From Chromatiaceae bacterium (lineage in GTDB: Bacteria > Pseudomonadota > Gammaproteobacteria > Chromatiales > Chromatiaceae): DNA of 64,000 nucleotides. Positions 52,613 to 61,751 of the stretch are shown here, piece after piece. A model generated the notes under the pieces. That model was not told the origin of the DNA. It saw only the letters and a program-made list of their open reading frames with translations, and did no database searches. How positions within the stretch are numbered: the first letter of the stretch is position 1; each line of letters opens with the position of its first letter. A program made the translations under genes and the position numbers. The stretch covers positions 1 to 64,000 of the forward strand of contig JAJDNF010000034.1 in NCBI GenBank assembly GCA_022340805.1, written 5' to 3'.

Positions 52613-52690
52613 TCTCGAAGGGCCTCCCCGGGGGCAGTGCGAGCGCCGAGTTTACACTAGGAGCCTGCCGGATCGACGCGCGCCGCACCG

Positions 52691-53890
52691 CTACAGGCCG
52701 AGCTTTGCGGCGACGAAATCGGCATCCTTGTCACCACGGCCCGACAGATTGATCAGGATGGTCTCCTCTGATCCCATCCGGGGTGCCTCGCGCATCGCGT
52801 AGGCGACCGCGTGCGCCGACTCCAGGGCCGGAATCACCCCCTCCAGCCGCGACAGGGTCATGAAAGCGTCAAGGCATTCGTCGTCGGTGGCCGTGGTGTA
52901 TTCGACGCGCTGGATGTCCTTCAGAAAACAGTGCTGCGGCCCTACCCCGGGGTAGTCCAGGCCGGAGGCGATCGAATACACCGGCAGCGGATTACCGCGC
53001 TCGTCCTGCAGGTTGTAGCACTTGAAACCGTGCAGCGCACCGGGCGTGCCCAGGGTCAGGGTCGCGGCATGGTCCGGGGTATCCAGCCCGCGCCCGGCGG
53101 GCTCCACGCCGACGATGCGCACCTCCTCATCGTCGAGGAAGGCGGTGAACAGGCCAATCGCATTCGACCCGCCTCCGACACAGGCCGTGATGCGGGTCGG
53201 CAGGCGGCCCTCACGGGCGAGAAACTGCGCACGCGCCTCTTCACCGACGATCTGCTGGAAATCGCGCACCATCATCGGGAACGGGTGTGGTCCGACCACC
53301 GAACCGATTGCATACAGGCTGTTGACCGGGTCTTTCAGGTATTCCTCGAACGCCGAGTCGACCGCGTCCTTCAGGGTGGCCGTACCACGGCTCACCGGCA
53401 CCAGGCGGCACCCAAGGATCTTCATCTTGGTAACGTTGGGGTGTTCCTTCTCGATGTCCACCTGCCCCATGTGGATCTCGCAAGGTATGCCGACCAGCGC
53501 GCAGGCGGTGGCCAATGCGACGCCGTGCTGTCCGGCACCAGTCTCGGCCAGCACCTTCCGCTTGCCCATGTGTTTGGCCAGCAGGGCCTCGCCGATGCAG
53601 TGATTGATCTTGTGCGCACCGGTATGGTTGAGGTCTTCACGCTTGAGGAAGATGCGCGCACCGCCCAGCTTCTCGGACAAACGCCTGGCATAGAAAAGGG
53701 GGCTCGGCCGGCCGATGTAATTCGCCTGCAGGTCACGCAGCTCGTTCTGGAAAGGCTCGGTGTCGCGGATTTCCGCGTACGCCGACGCGATTTCGTCCAT
53801 CACCGCCTTGAGCTCGGGGGGAATGATCTGTCCGCCGTACTCGCCGAAATAGCCGTCCTTGTCGGGCATCGGGGTTGATGGCATTTTCAT
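52691..53890 (-). CDS. trpB: tryptophan synthase beta chain
   Basis: 399 residues from ATG 53890. PLP-lysine motif [18 protein letters not shown], catalytic Glu in [11 protein letters not shown] and the phosphate-binding [10 protein letters not shown]. It makes tryptophan from indole and serine. No trpA or other trp gene is near; most gammaproteobacteria keep trpBA together. It may be a second, stand-alone TrpB or a relocated gene. The in-frame extension to 53998 lacks family support. Confidence 0.93.
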   Translation of the reverse strand: MKMPSTPMPDKDGYFGEYGGQIIPPELKAVMDEIASAYAEIRDTEPFQNELRDLQANYIGRPSPLFYARRLSEKLGGARIFLKREDLNHTGAHKINHCIGEALLAKHMGKRKVLAETGAGQHGVALATACALVGIPCEIHMGQVDIEKEHPNVTKMKILGCRLVPVSRGTATLKDAVDSAFEEYLKDPVNSLYAIGSVVGPHPFPMMVRDFQQIVGEEARAQFLAREGRLPTRITACVGGGSNAIGLFTAFLDDEEVRIVGVEPAGRGLDTPDHAATLTLGTPGALHGFKCYNLQDERGNPLPVYSIASGLDYPGVGPQHCFLKDIQRVEYTTATDDECLDAFMTLSRLEGVIPALESAHAVAYAMREAPRMGSEETILINLSGRGDKDADFVAAKLGL

Positions 53891-54249
53891 GGTGTGTTGT
53901 CGCTCTTCCTGTTTCGCCGGGCATTCGGCCAAGGCTACCGCGATTTGCCACTGGGAAGAAATGACCTGCCGCAGTTGCAGCGCAGCCGGAAAATGCAATG
54001 CTTTGTACGTTCAGGCCGGCGCGCCAACCACCGGGCTCGGTCGGATGCCAGGATGCGGTGCGACCCGAGTCAGCAGCGCGGATCCGAGACCAGCCGTGAT
54101 GCACCTGGGTGCGGCGCAATACCATGCGGATGCCGTGCGAGGTGGGTTCGATACCATGCACCGCGCAATTGCACCCTACCCTCACCCTGCTGGCACCCTG
54201 CCTTCAGTTGTCGATCAGGCCTGTATTGGCGGGGCGGTATGCGCTGGCG
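53891..54249. other. 359-bp region without a recognisable gene
   Basis: Between the trpB start and the stop of the next minus-strand gene. No credible coding frame; only antisense frames of flanking genes cross it. It should contain the trpB promoter. No terminator hairpin with T-tract was seen. Confidence 0.4.
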
Positions 54250-54891
54250 TCAGACCGCATCATCGTCGCCGATGTCGTGCGCCTCGGAGTGGGTAAGATG
54301 AGGATGATTGCGCAGCACGTAGCCGGCGTCGTGCAGCTGCAGTACCGCGTTGTGCAGATTGCTGCGCAGCGCCGAACTCGGCGAATCCAGATGCCGGGCC
54401 AGCGACTGCAGGCAGACCTCGACGTGGTGATCGTGCACCGCCACCGGCATCTGCAGACGCTCGGCGATGTTCAGGAAGGGATCGAGCGGCGCGACATCGG
54501 CACCGTCATGCACAGGGTGATGGGCCTGCTCGACCAGGCCCTCGCGCCTGGATGCGGCATCCAGGCGGGCGCCAAACACCTCGACCCAGCGCTGCTCGAC
54601 ACCAGGCTCCCCGCAGATCACCGCGGCCACGATCGACACCGCGGCGCTGGCTGAACGTTGGTCGGGTGCACATGACAGCACCGCGGCCATCAGGTCGCGC
54701 TGATCCCCTGCCAGATGGGCGGCTTTGTAGCCGCTCATCGCGAAATCCTCGATCTGCGACAGGTGGCGAAGAAAGGCCTCGGTGGCGAGGTAATAGCGCG
54801 ACGTATAGTGGAACAACTCCTCGGCGAACCCGCCCCAACCGCGGTGAAAGGCCGGATAGAGGTGTCCGTCGACATTCTTCAGGTCGGTCAT
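54250..54891 (-). CDS. unknown protein downstream of pckA
   Basis: 213 residues, no signal or TM segment, no family recognised. N-terminal WGGFAEELFHYTSRYYLATEAFLRHLSQ suggests helices. The C-terminal half is histidine-rich (AVHDHHVEVCL, HPHLTHSEAHDIG) and acidic at the end (GDDDAV). That could bind metal, which is inference. It starts 24 bp after the pckA stop, so it is probably in its operon. Confidence 0.6.
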   Translation of the reverse strand: MTDLKNVDGHLYPAFHRGWGGFAEELFHYTSRYYLATEAFLRHLSQIEDFAMSGYKAAHLAGDQRDLMAAVLSCAPDQRSASAAVSIVAAVICGEPGVEQRWVEVFGARLDAASRREGLVEQAHHPVHDGADVAPLDPFLNIAERLQMPVAVHDHHVEVCLQSLARHLDSPSSALRSNLHNAVLQLHDAGYVLRNHPHLTHSEAHDIGDDDAV

Positions 54892-54915
54892 GGCGGGGAT
54901 CCCCCTGCAACCGGG

Positions 54916-56529
54916 TCATCTCTGGTCCGGCGTCGTCGGGCCAGCCGTGCGCACTGCCGCCGGCACCTCGTCGGCATACAGGCGGAAGTTGTCATGGAAC
55001 ATCGCCGCCAACCGCGCGGCCTGGGCATCGTAGGCGGCTTTGTCCGTCCAGCTGACGCGCGGACTCAGGATGTCCGCGGGGACTCCCGGGCAGGATTCGG
55101 GGACCTCGAAGCCGAACACCGGGTCGCGCCAGGTCGGCAGGCCGTCCAGCTTACCGTCCAGCGCCGCATTGACCATCGCCCGGGTATGCGGGATCGCGAT
55201 GCGCCTGCCGGTGCCGTATGGCCCGCCTGTCCAGCCGGTGTTGATCAGCCACACGCGCGCACCGTGCCTGTTGATGCGGTCGCCGAGCAGCTCCGCGTAT
55301 CGACGCGGGTGCAGGGGCATAAACGGCGCGCCATAGCAGGCACTGAACACCGGGCTGGGCTCGGTGACACCCTTCTCGGTCCCGGCGACGCGCGCCGTGT
55401 AACCGGAGATGAAATGGTACATGGCCTGCTCGGGCGTCAGACGCGCCACCGGGGGAAGCACGCCGAAGGCGTCGCAGGTCAGGAAGATGATGTTCTCCGG
55501 ATGGCCGCCCACGCCGTCCGGCGTGGCATTCGGGATCGCGCTGATATGGTAGGCGCCGCGCGTGTTCTCGGTCAGCGAGCCGTCATCCAGGTCGAGGCGC
55601 CGCCCGTGCGCATCCATCGTCACGTTTTCCAGCACGGTGCCGAAACGCTGCGTCGTGGCATGGATCTCCGGCTCGTTCTCGGCCGAGAGCTTGATCATCT
55701 TCGCATAGCAACCACCCTCGAAATTGAAGATCCCGTTGTCGCTCCAGCCGTGCTCGTCGTCGCCGATCAGGGTCCGCGACTGGTCCGCGGACAGCGTGGT
55801 CTTGCCGGTACCGCTGAGACCGAAGAACAGCGCGGTCTTGCCGTCCGGGCCGATGTTCGCCGAGCAGTGCATCGGCAATACGCCGCGGTCCGGCAGCAGG
55901 TAGTTCATCACCGAGAAGATCGACTTCTTGATCTCGCCGGCGTAGCTGGTGCCGCCGATCAGCACCATCCGCTGGTGAAAATTGACCAGGATGAAGGTCT
56001 CGCTGCGCGTGTGGTCCTGGCTCGGAATGGCGTGGAACCTGGGCGAGTCGATGACCGTGAAATAGGGCTCGTGATTGTCCAGTTCGCCCGGCTGGCCCTG
56101 GATGAACAGGTTGCGGGCGAACAGGCTGTGCCAGGCGTACTCGGTGATGATGCGGATCGGCATCCGGTATTCGGGATCGGCCCCGGCATAGCAGTCCTGC
56201 ACATACACGTCCTTCATCTGCAGGTACGAGGCCATGCGCTGGTGCAGGATATCGAAGTTGTGCTCCGGGATCGGCTGGTTGATCGTGCCCCACCAGATCT
56301 GGTCGTGGCTGCCGGCCTCGTCGACGATGAACTTGTCGTTGGCCGAGCGGCCGGTGTGATGACCGGTCCGCACCACCAGCGGGCCGAGATGCGACAACGA
56401 GCCCTCGCGCCGCTGCAGGGCCTGCTCATACAGTGCAGGGGTCGGCAGATTCCAGTAGATCTCGTTCAGATTGTAGAGTCCGTGGGCCTCCAGCCCGCGA
56501 CTGCCCTGTCTCATATCGTTTTCCAGCAT
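54916..56529 (-). CDS. pckA: phosphoenolpyruvate carboxykinase (ATP)
   Basis: 537 residues from ATG 56529 (GGGAGAGG upstream; E. coli PckA has 540). Active site motifs RSANDKFIVDE, HCSANIG, the kinase-2a P-loop GLSGTGKTTLSAD and TFxxCDAFGV-like FLTCDAFGVLPP. It decarboxylates oxaloacetate to PEP for gluconeogenesis. An 11-residue extension to 56562 is unlikely. Confidence 0.96.
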   Translation of the reverse strand: MLENDMRQGSRGLEAHGLYNLNEIYWNLPTPALYEQALQRREGSLSHLGPLVVRTGHHTGRSANDKFIVDEAGSHDQIWWGTINQPIPEHNFDILHQRMASYLQMKDVYVQDCYAGADPEYRMPIRIITEYAWHSLFARNLFIQGQPGELDNHEPYFTVIDSPRFHAIPSQDHTRSETFILVNFHQRMVLIGGTSYAGEIKKSIFSVMNYLLPDRGVLPMHCSANIGPDGKTALFFGLSGTGKTTLSADQSRTLIGDDEHGWSDNGIFNFEGGCYAKMIKLSAENEPEIHATTQRFGTVLENVTMDAHGRRLDLDDGSLTENTRGAYHISAIPNATPDGVGGHPENIIFLTCDAFGVLPPVARLTPEQAMYHFISGYTARVAGTEKGVTEPSPVFSACYGAPFMPLHPRRYAELLGDRINRHGARVWLINTGWTGGPYGTGRRIAIPHTRAMVNAALDGKLDGLPTWRDPVFGFEVPESCPGVPADILSPRVSWTDKAAYDAQAARLAAMFHDNFRLYADEVPAAVRTAGPTTPDQR

Positions 56530-56750
56530 TGCCTCTCCCGATCTCGCCGACGTCCCTGGCACAGGGGCCGGCTATAGCGCGCCATGAGTCCCGGCCGCGC
56601 ACCGGCACGGCCCCTCTTTTCTCGTTGCACGCACCATTTTGGACCAAACGGAGCCCGTGTGCAGGTGCCGGATCGCAACTGCAGTAAGCCATGCAAATTG
56701 CTTTCCAGGTATCCGCCAGCCACACCGGCCGACCGGGTGCGCGCACAAAA

Positions 56751-56772
56751 AAACCCGGGAGACCCCGGGTTT
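56751..56772 (-). terminator. intrinsic terminator downstream of the DUF2853 gene
   Basis: AAACCCGGG-AGAC-CCCGGGTTT; on the minus strand the stem is followed by a run of seven T. It lies 26 bp after the stop of the DUF2853 gene. Confidence 0.85.
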
Positions 56773-56797
56773 CTTGCGCAATCGTGCGTCGCGCAGC

Positions 56798-57109
56798 TTA
56801 AAGGCTGGCGAGCTTACCCATCTCCTTGGCAACCAGGTAGTAAAAGGTCACGCGTTTTTTCTGGCGGTCGTCCTTCATGGTCGAGCAGACCTTGCCGATA
56901 ACCTTATCGGCGGCGCCCGCGTCCGTTGCCCCCAGTTTCTTCATGCACCACTTCTCGCGGACGCGGTCGAGTTCGGACTTGTCCGAACAGGAAACCAGCG
57001 ACGCGTCCTTGCTTTGCAGCGCAATACCGAGATGTTTGACGATCTTCTGCACCACGTCGGCGTCGGCACCCGCGTCGTAGCGTTTTACGTCCGTAAGGTA
57101 TTCACTCAT
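56798..57109 (-). CDS. DUF2853 family protein
   Basis: 103 residues from ATG 57109 with GGGAG six bases upstream. Features: MSEYLTDVKRYDAGADADVV, VSCSDKSELDRVREKWCMKKLG and a C-terminal KRVTFYYLVAKEMGKL. DUF2853 is a small helical family of unknown role. Monocistronic with its own terminator. Longer in-frame ORF to 57526 is not supported. Confidence 0.88.
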   Translation of the reverse strand: MSEYLTDVKRYDAGADADVVQKIVKHLGIALQSKDASLVSCSDKSELDRVREKWCMKKLGATDAGAADKVIGKVCSTMKDDRQKKRVTFYYLVAKEMGKLASL

Positions 57110-57360
57110 GGTTGACTCCCGCTCGATCGAATTGAAATGACTGGTCAGAATGGAAACCGCGCTTGTTCTTGATTGGAGGCCTGCCCGTCCGGCATCAGTC
57201 AACAACCCTGATCGGCCCGTGACCCGGCGCTGGCAACCGCTGTTACCGTTGCTAGCATACCCGAAAACGGTTCGGGCCCAGCGCTGCTGCACGGTACGCG
57301 CTGCGCGCCGCGGACGGGCAGACGAGTGGGCGCCACTAGCCGGCACATGGGGCGCCGCGC

Positions 57361-57861
57361 ATGCTGGATGACTGGATACCGATGGACGAGCTGTATGCAC
57401 TGCTGATGCTGCTGGCCGCGAACGGCGCCCCGATCGTCGCCGGCAAATTGCTGGGCCGGCGCTGGGACGCCCCGCTGGACTGCGGATGGCGGCTTGCCGA
57501 CGGGCGCGCGCTGCTGGGCCCGTCAAAGACCCTGCGCGGCGTGGTGGCGGCCGTCTTGGCCACCATGTTGCTCGGGCTGCTGCTTGGCTACCCCTGGCAG
57601 CTGGGCTGCGCCATCGGTGGCCTGGCCATGCTCGGCGACGCCTTGTCCAGCTTCATCAAGCGACGCCTCGGCATCGCATCCGGCGGCATGGCGCCCGGCC
57701 TGGATCACATCCCGGAATCGCTGTTGCCGCTGATTGCCTGCAAGTCGATGCTCGGCCTTTCCTGGGGTGGCGTGCTGGGGCTGAGCCTGGCATTCATGAT
57801 CGCCAACATTCTGCTGTCGCGCCTGCTATACCGGCTGGGGGTGCGCGACCACCCTTACTGA
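57361..57861 (+). CDS. CarS-like CDP-archaeol synthase homologue
   Basis: 166 residues, membrane protein with about four helices. The motifs GRALLGPSKTLRGVV, GDALSSFIKRRLGI and GMAPGLDHIPESLLPL match the CarS/DUF46 family. Archaeal CarS transfers CMP to unsaturated archaetidic acid; bacterial members have no known substrate. Start is the ATG at 57361 or the ATG at 57382. Convergent with the phosphoesterase. Confidence 0.82.
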   Translation: MLDDWIPMDELYALLMLLAANGAPIVAGKLLGRRWDAPLDCGWRLADGRALLGPSKTLRGVVAAVLATMLLGLLLGYPWQLGCAIGGLAMLGDALSSFIKRRLGIASGGMAPGLDHIPESLLPLIACKSMLGLSWGGVLGLSLAFMIANILLSRLLYRLGVRDHPY

Positions 57862-57900
57862 CGCATCCGTGTGCGGTCGCCAGCCAGTAAGCACTGCCGG

Positions 57901-58839
57901 TCAGGCCTTGTGCAGGCGGTGCAAGACCACCTCCGGCGGACAGTTCAGCCGCACCGGCACGATGCAGGTGCCTGCGCCAACCGAGGTATAGCCGTGCATG
58001 CCGCGGTATTCCCAGGCTCCCGAACCCATGTAGCGAGGACATTTCGAGTCCAGCGTGATCGGGATGCCACCAGGCAGGCAGATCTGCCCGCCATGCGTGT
58101 GTCCGCACAGCATCAGGTCGAAACCCGCGTGCGCGGCCTGGCGGTAGATCTCGGGCGTATGTGACAACAGGATGCAGGTGCCCTCGGGCTGGACCGCCGC
58201 AGTCGCGGCGGCCAGGTTGTCCACCCGGTAGTAGTGTGGATCGTCGACACCGGCCAGGTAGATCGAATCGGCGCCGCGTCTGATTTCAACGGACTCGTTG
58301 AGCAGCATCCGCACCCCCATCCCCTCCATGCCCGGCAACATGCGGATACTGTCGTGGTTGCCGAACACCGCGTAGATCGGTTGCGACAGCTGGGTGCACA
58401 ACGCGGCCATCTGCTGCAGGGCCGGCTCGAACGGCCCGAAGGTCTGCGCGCGGTAGTCCCCGGTGAGCACGCAGACGTCGTAGCTGAGACCGCATACCAA
58501 CTCGGCCAGCGCGCCGATCGCGCGCGGGTTCAGGTCGGCGTGCAGATCGGTCATATGCAGCATGCTGAATCCGTCGAACGTCGCCGGCAGGCCCTTGAGG
58601 TAAACGTCGTTGTGGCGCAACTGGATCTTCAGCGTGTTGCGATGCCCGAGCCAGTAAAGCCCGCTGACACGCAGTGCGTATTCGATCAGCGCGTGGGCCG
58701 AATACCAGTTCTCGGGGTGGAACAAATTCAGCCCCCTGCCAAACACGCGCGGCTCTTTCTCGCCCTCGATGCCGAGCCGCTGGCGGGCGTGCAGACGGCC
58801 GAGGCGCTGTTCGAGCAATTGCTGGATGTCGTCTTGCAT
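57901..58839 (-). CDS. metallophosphoesterase, YkuE/YaeI-like
   Basis: 312 residues. After about 80 residues with no clear domain come MLHMTDLHADL, CVLTGDYRAQ, VFGNHDSIRM, LLSHTPEIY and CGHTHGGQICLPGG, the complete metal-binding set. Relatives hydrolyse UDP-diacylglucosamine-like or lipid phosphates. It is not a secreted form: no Tat signal. Convergent with the CarS-like gene. Confidence 0.9.
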   Translation of the reverse strand: MQDDIQQLLEQRLGRLHARQRLGIEGEKEPRVFGRGLNLFHPENWYSAHALIEYALRVSGLYWLGHRNTLKIQLRHNDVYLKGLPATFDGFSMLHMTDLHADLNPRAIGALAELVCGLSYDVCVLTGDYRAQTFGPFEPALQQMAALCTQLSQPIYAVFGNHDSIRMLPGMEGMGVRMLLNESVEIRRGADSIYLAGVDDPHYYRVDNLAAATAAVQPEGTCILLSHTPEIYRQAAHAGFDLMLCGHTHGGQICLPGGIPITLDSKCPRYMGSGAWEYRGMHGYTSVGAGTCIVPVRLNCPPEVVLHRLHKA

Positions 58840-58969
58840 GGCTGACCGAACCGAAGGCCTGCCCGGTGCAGACCTGGTCGGTAAAGTCTAACGCACAGCG
58901 CCAGCACCACGCGCGATTGCGCAGCCCGCCGGCAGTGCCGCGCCAGGCACGATGCCGGCGCGATCGCAG

Positions 58970-59221
58970 TCAGTCGCAGTCATCATCCGCATACTCCACG
59001 GTATCGGGCAGCGTGGGCCTTGCAGCGACCGGCAGGGTGTTCTGCGCCGGTGCCAATCCAGCATCCATGACGCGATCGAGGGTGTCCCGGTGCATGCCGT
59101 CCGCGATCCGGATACCGCCCTGTCCCTGCGGTACCTGTTGGGCCGCCAGGGTCTCGCCCCGCGTCGCCGTGATCGCCAGTAGCAGCGGGAATACACAGAG
59201 GGTCTTGGTCCGGCTTGTCAT
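58970..59221 (-). CDS. small secreted peptide, unknown
   Basis: 83 residues from ATG 59221, with AAGGAG seven bases upstream, a very good ribosome site. A signal peptide (TLCVFPLLLAITATRGETLA) is followed by a short glycine-rich exported part ending in the acidic EYADDDCD. No family known. An upstream frame to 59395 is not needed. Confidence 0.6.
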   Translation of the reverse strand: MTSRTKTLCVFPLLLAITATRGETLAAQQVPQGQGGIRIADGMHRDTLDRVMDAGLAPAQNTLPVAARPTLPDTVEYADDDCD

Positions 59222-59466
59222 GTTCAGTCTCCTTGGCGCCAGCGGCGCCTGGTCTTGACCAGCCCGCGCCCGGGATGTGGCGTGGCGCTGTCCAATACGG
59301 GATTTGTAGCTACGCTGGTAGAACAAAGCCCAACGCAAAGGCGACGAAAGTACGACGAAACAGGCACGCCCATATTCCTCTTTGGATACAGGCACTTGGC
59401 TCGGTCATAAACGAAGTGCAGGAGGCCAGTGAGGCGGCGCGGCCAGGCTGCCCCGGTTAAACGAGA

Positions 59467-61194
59467 GTGGATATTCGGGAGCACAGGGATTTTTGTGTCG
59501 GGGAATGGCTGGTCTCACCGGCCCAGGGCACCCTGTGTCGAGACGGCCGCTGTACAAAACTCGAGCCGCTGGCGATGGATGTGCTGGTTCATCTCGCGTC
59601 GCGGCAGGGCGAGGTGGTCTCCCGCAGCGAACTCGAGCAGGTGGTCTGGCACGGTGCCGTAATCGGCTACGATGCGGTCACCAATACCGTGATCAAGCTG
59701 CGCAAGGCGCTGGGGGACAGTGCGCGCAACCCCAGCTTCATCGCGACCGTTCCGAAGCGTGGATACCAGCTGATCGCGCCAGTCGCGGCAGCGTTCAGCA
59801 GCGAGGGACCTGGCAAGGCCACCGGCGACCCGGGCGCGTCACCACACCCGTCCGCGTTGCGCGGGCGTACAGATCGGGCAAAGGTCGCGCTGCTGGTCGT
59901 GATCCTGGCCGCAGTCGCCGCAGTGATCTGGGTGATCCTGACCAGGCTGACACCTGCACCCTCGCCAGATCCTCCCCCTGCCACGCAGACCCTGACCCGA
60001 CCGCTCGGGCAGCCGCCATCGATCATCGTCCTGCCGTTCGAAAACCTCAGCGAGGATCCCCTGCAGGAGCGCTTCGCGGACGGCATGACCGAAGACCTGA
60101 TCACCGACCTGTCTGGCCTCGCCAACCTGCTGGTGATCGCCAGCAACACCGCGTTCTTCTACAAAGGTCAGCGGGTCCAGGCGCGGCAGCTCGGTACGGA
60201 TCTGCACGTGGATTTCGTGCTCGCGGGCAACGTGCGGCGGCGGGGCGATTCGCTGCGGGTCAACGCGCAGCTCGTCGATACCAGGTCCGCGTTCCAGGTC
60301 TGGGCCGAACGCTTCGACCGACCCACCAGCGAGACGTTTGCGGTACAGGACGAGTTGACCAACCGTATCGTTGAGGCCCTGGCGGTCAGGCTGAGCGAGC
60401 AGGAAAGACAGCGCCTGGCGCGCCAGTCGACCACCAGCCTCGCCGCCTACGATCACTTCCTCGAGGGCCAGAGGCTCTCGCATAGCGGCACCCGGGAGAG
60501 TAACGAGCAGGCCCAGGCGGCATACCGCCGCGCGATTGCGGCAGACCCCGGCTACGGCCGGGCCTACGGCGCCCTCGCATACACGCTGGCATTCAGCTTC
60601 CGCCGGGGGTGGAACGCGGCACCGTTGGAGACCGCCGACCGGGCACTTGAGCTCGCTCAACGAGCCGTCGAACTCGATGATTCGATACCCCAGACCCATT
60701 GGTCGCTCGGTTTTGTCCGCCTGATGCGCCGCGAATACCAGCAGGCCGAGAGGGCGGTGGAGCAGGCGCTGCTCTTGGCACCCAACTATGCCGACGGCTA
60801 CGGCCTGCTGGCGCTGATCAAGAATGCGGTCGACGACGCCCCGGCGGCCATCGCACTGATCGAGAAAGGCATGCAGCTGAATCCATTTTACACCTGGGAC
60901 TATCCATATAACCTCGGCAGGGCCTATTACACGCTGGGCCAGATCGACGCGGCGATCTCCGCGCTCGAGGCTGCCAGGGCGCGCAACGAAAACGCGGTTC
61001 CGGTGCGTCTGCATCTCGCCGCCGCCTACGCACGCGCGGGCCGGGTGGACGACGCGCAATGGGAGGTCGAGGAGGTTCAGGTCCTGAGTCCGACCGATAC
61101 GATCTCGCATCTGCGCGCCACACACCCGATTGGCGACCCCGAACTGATGCGCGAATTGGTCGAGGACCTGCGCAAGGCCGGCCTGCCCGAGTAG
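59467..61194 (+). CDS. CadC-like membrane transcription regulator with TPR
   Basis: 575 residues from GTG 59467. Residues 10-105 are an OmpR-type winged helix (LEPLAMDVLVHL...YDAVTNTVIKLRKALGDS...ATVPKRGYQL). One TM helix is at 139-158. A TolB-N/adenylate-cyclase-associated domain (about 184-300, LPFENLSEDPLQERFADGMTEDLI) and several TPRs (about 315-560) complete it. One-component sensor: DNA binding inside, sensing outside. Possible targets are the cytochrome genes directly downstream. Confidence 0.9.
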   Translation: MDIREHRDFCVGEWLVSPAQGTLCRDGRCTKLEPLAMDVLVHLASRQGEVVSRSELEQVVWHGAVIGYDAVTNTVIKLRKALGDSARNPSFIATVPKRGYQLIAPVAAAFSSEGPGKATGDPGASPHPSALRGRTDRAKVALLVVILAAVAAVIWVILTRLTPAPSPDPPPATQTLTRPLGQPPSIIVLPFENLSEDPLQERFADGMTEDLITDLSGLANLLVIASNTAFFYKGQRVQARQLGTDLHVDFVLAGNVRRRGDSLRVNAQLVDTRSAFQVWAERFDRPTSETFAVQDELTNRIVEALAVRLSEQERQRLARQSTTSLAAYDHFLEGQRLSHSGTRESNEQAQAAYRRAIAADPGYGRAYGALAYTLAFSFRRGWNAAPLETADRALELAQRAVELDDSIPQTHWSLGFVRLMRREYQQAERAVEQALLLAPNYADGYGLLALIKNAVDDAPAAIALIEKGMQLNPFYTWDYPYNLGRAYYTLGQIDAAISALEAARARNENAVPVRLHLAAAYARAGRVDDAQWEVEEVQVLSPTDTISHLRATHPIGDPELMRELVEDLRKAGLPE

Positions 61195-61304
61195 GCGTCG
61201 GGCGCGAACACCCGCACTACTGACCCGGCAATGCCGCGCTGCCAGATGATCGCGCGGTTGCTACTATGCCAGCCGCAGGTGCCACCCAACCACGAGGGAC
61301 AGAC

Positions 61305-61748
61305 ATGAACAAGACCACACTTATCGCCGCCGCTTTGATCACCGCCGCATCGGCCGTGCAGGCGCAAGAGCCCGAGGACTACATCAAGTACCGCCAGGCC
61401 ATGATGGCTGCCATCGGCGGCCATAACAGCGCCGCCAGCCAGATCGTGCGCGGCAAGGTGTCCCCGGAAGGCGCACTCGCGATGCACGCCCGCGCGCTTG
61501 CCGAGTTGACCAGCGACCTGCCCAGCCTGTTCCCGGAGGGCTCCGACTTCGGCGAGACCAAGGCCAAGGCCGAGATCTGGAGCGACCGCGCGGGCTTCGA
61601 GAAGGCCGCCAGCGATGCCAAGTCGGCGACCGCCGCGTTCGCCGAGGTCGTCGCCGGTGGCGACGCAGCCAAGATAGCCGCAGCCTTCAAGGACGTCGGC
61701 GAGGCCTGCAAGGGCTGTCACAAGACCTACCGCGAGAAGGACGACTGA
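61305..61748 (+). CDS. cytochrome c' (class II)
   Basis: 147 residues from ATG 61305. Signal peptide ending VQA, four-helix body (YIKYRQAMMAAIGGH) and the C-terminal heme site CKGCHKTYR, as in cytochromes c'. These bind NO or act in electron transfer in the periplasm. A start at 61266 would add 13 residues before the signal. It precedes the diheme cytochrome by three bases. Confidence 0.92.
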   Translation: MNKTTLIAAALITAASAVQAQEPEDYIKYRQAMMAAIGGHNSAASQIVRGKVSPEGALAMHARALAELTSDLPSLFPEGSDFGETKAKAEIWSDRAGFEKAASDAKSATAAFAEVVAGGDAAKIAAAFKDVGEACKGCHKTYREKDD

Positions 61749-61751
61749 CAG

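Noticed and set aside
54715-56577. 620-codon open frame antisense to pckA
   Set aside because: Mirror of a high-GC gene; no motifs, and the pckA strand carries a complete, conserved enzyme.
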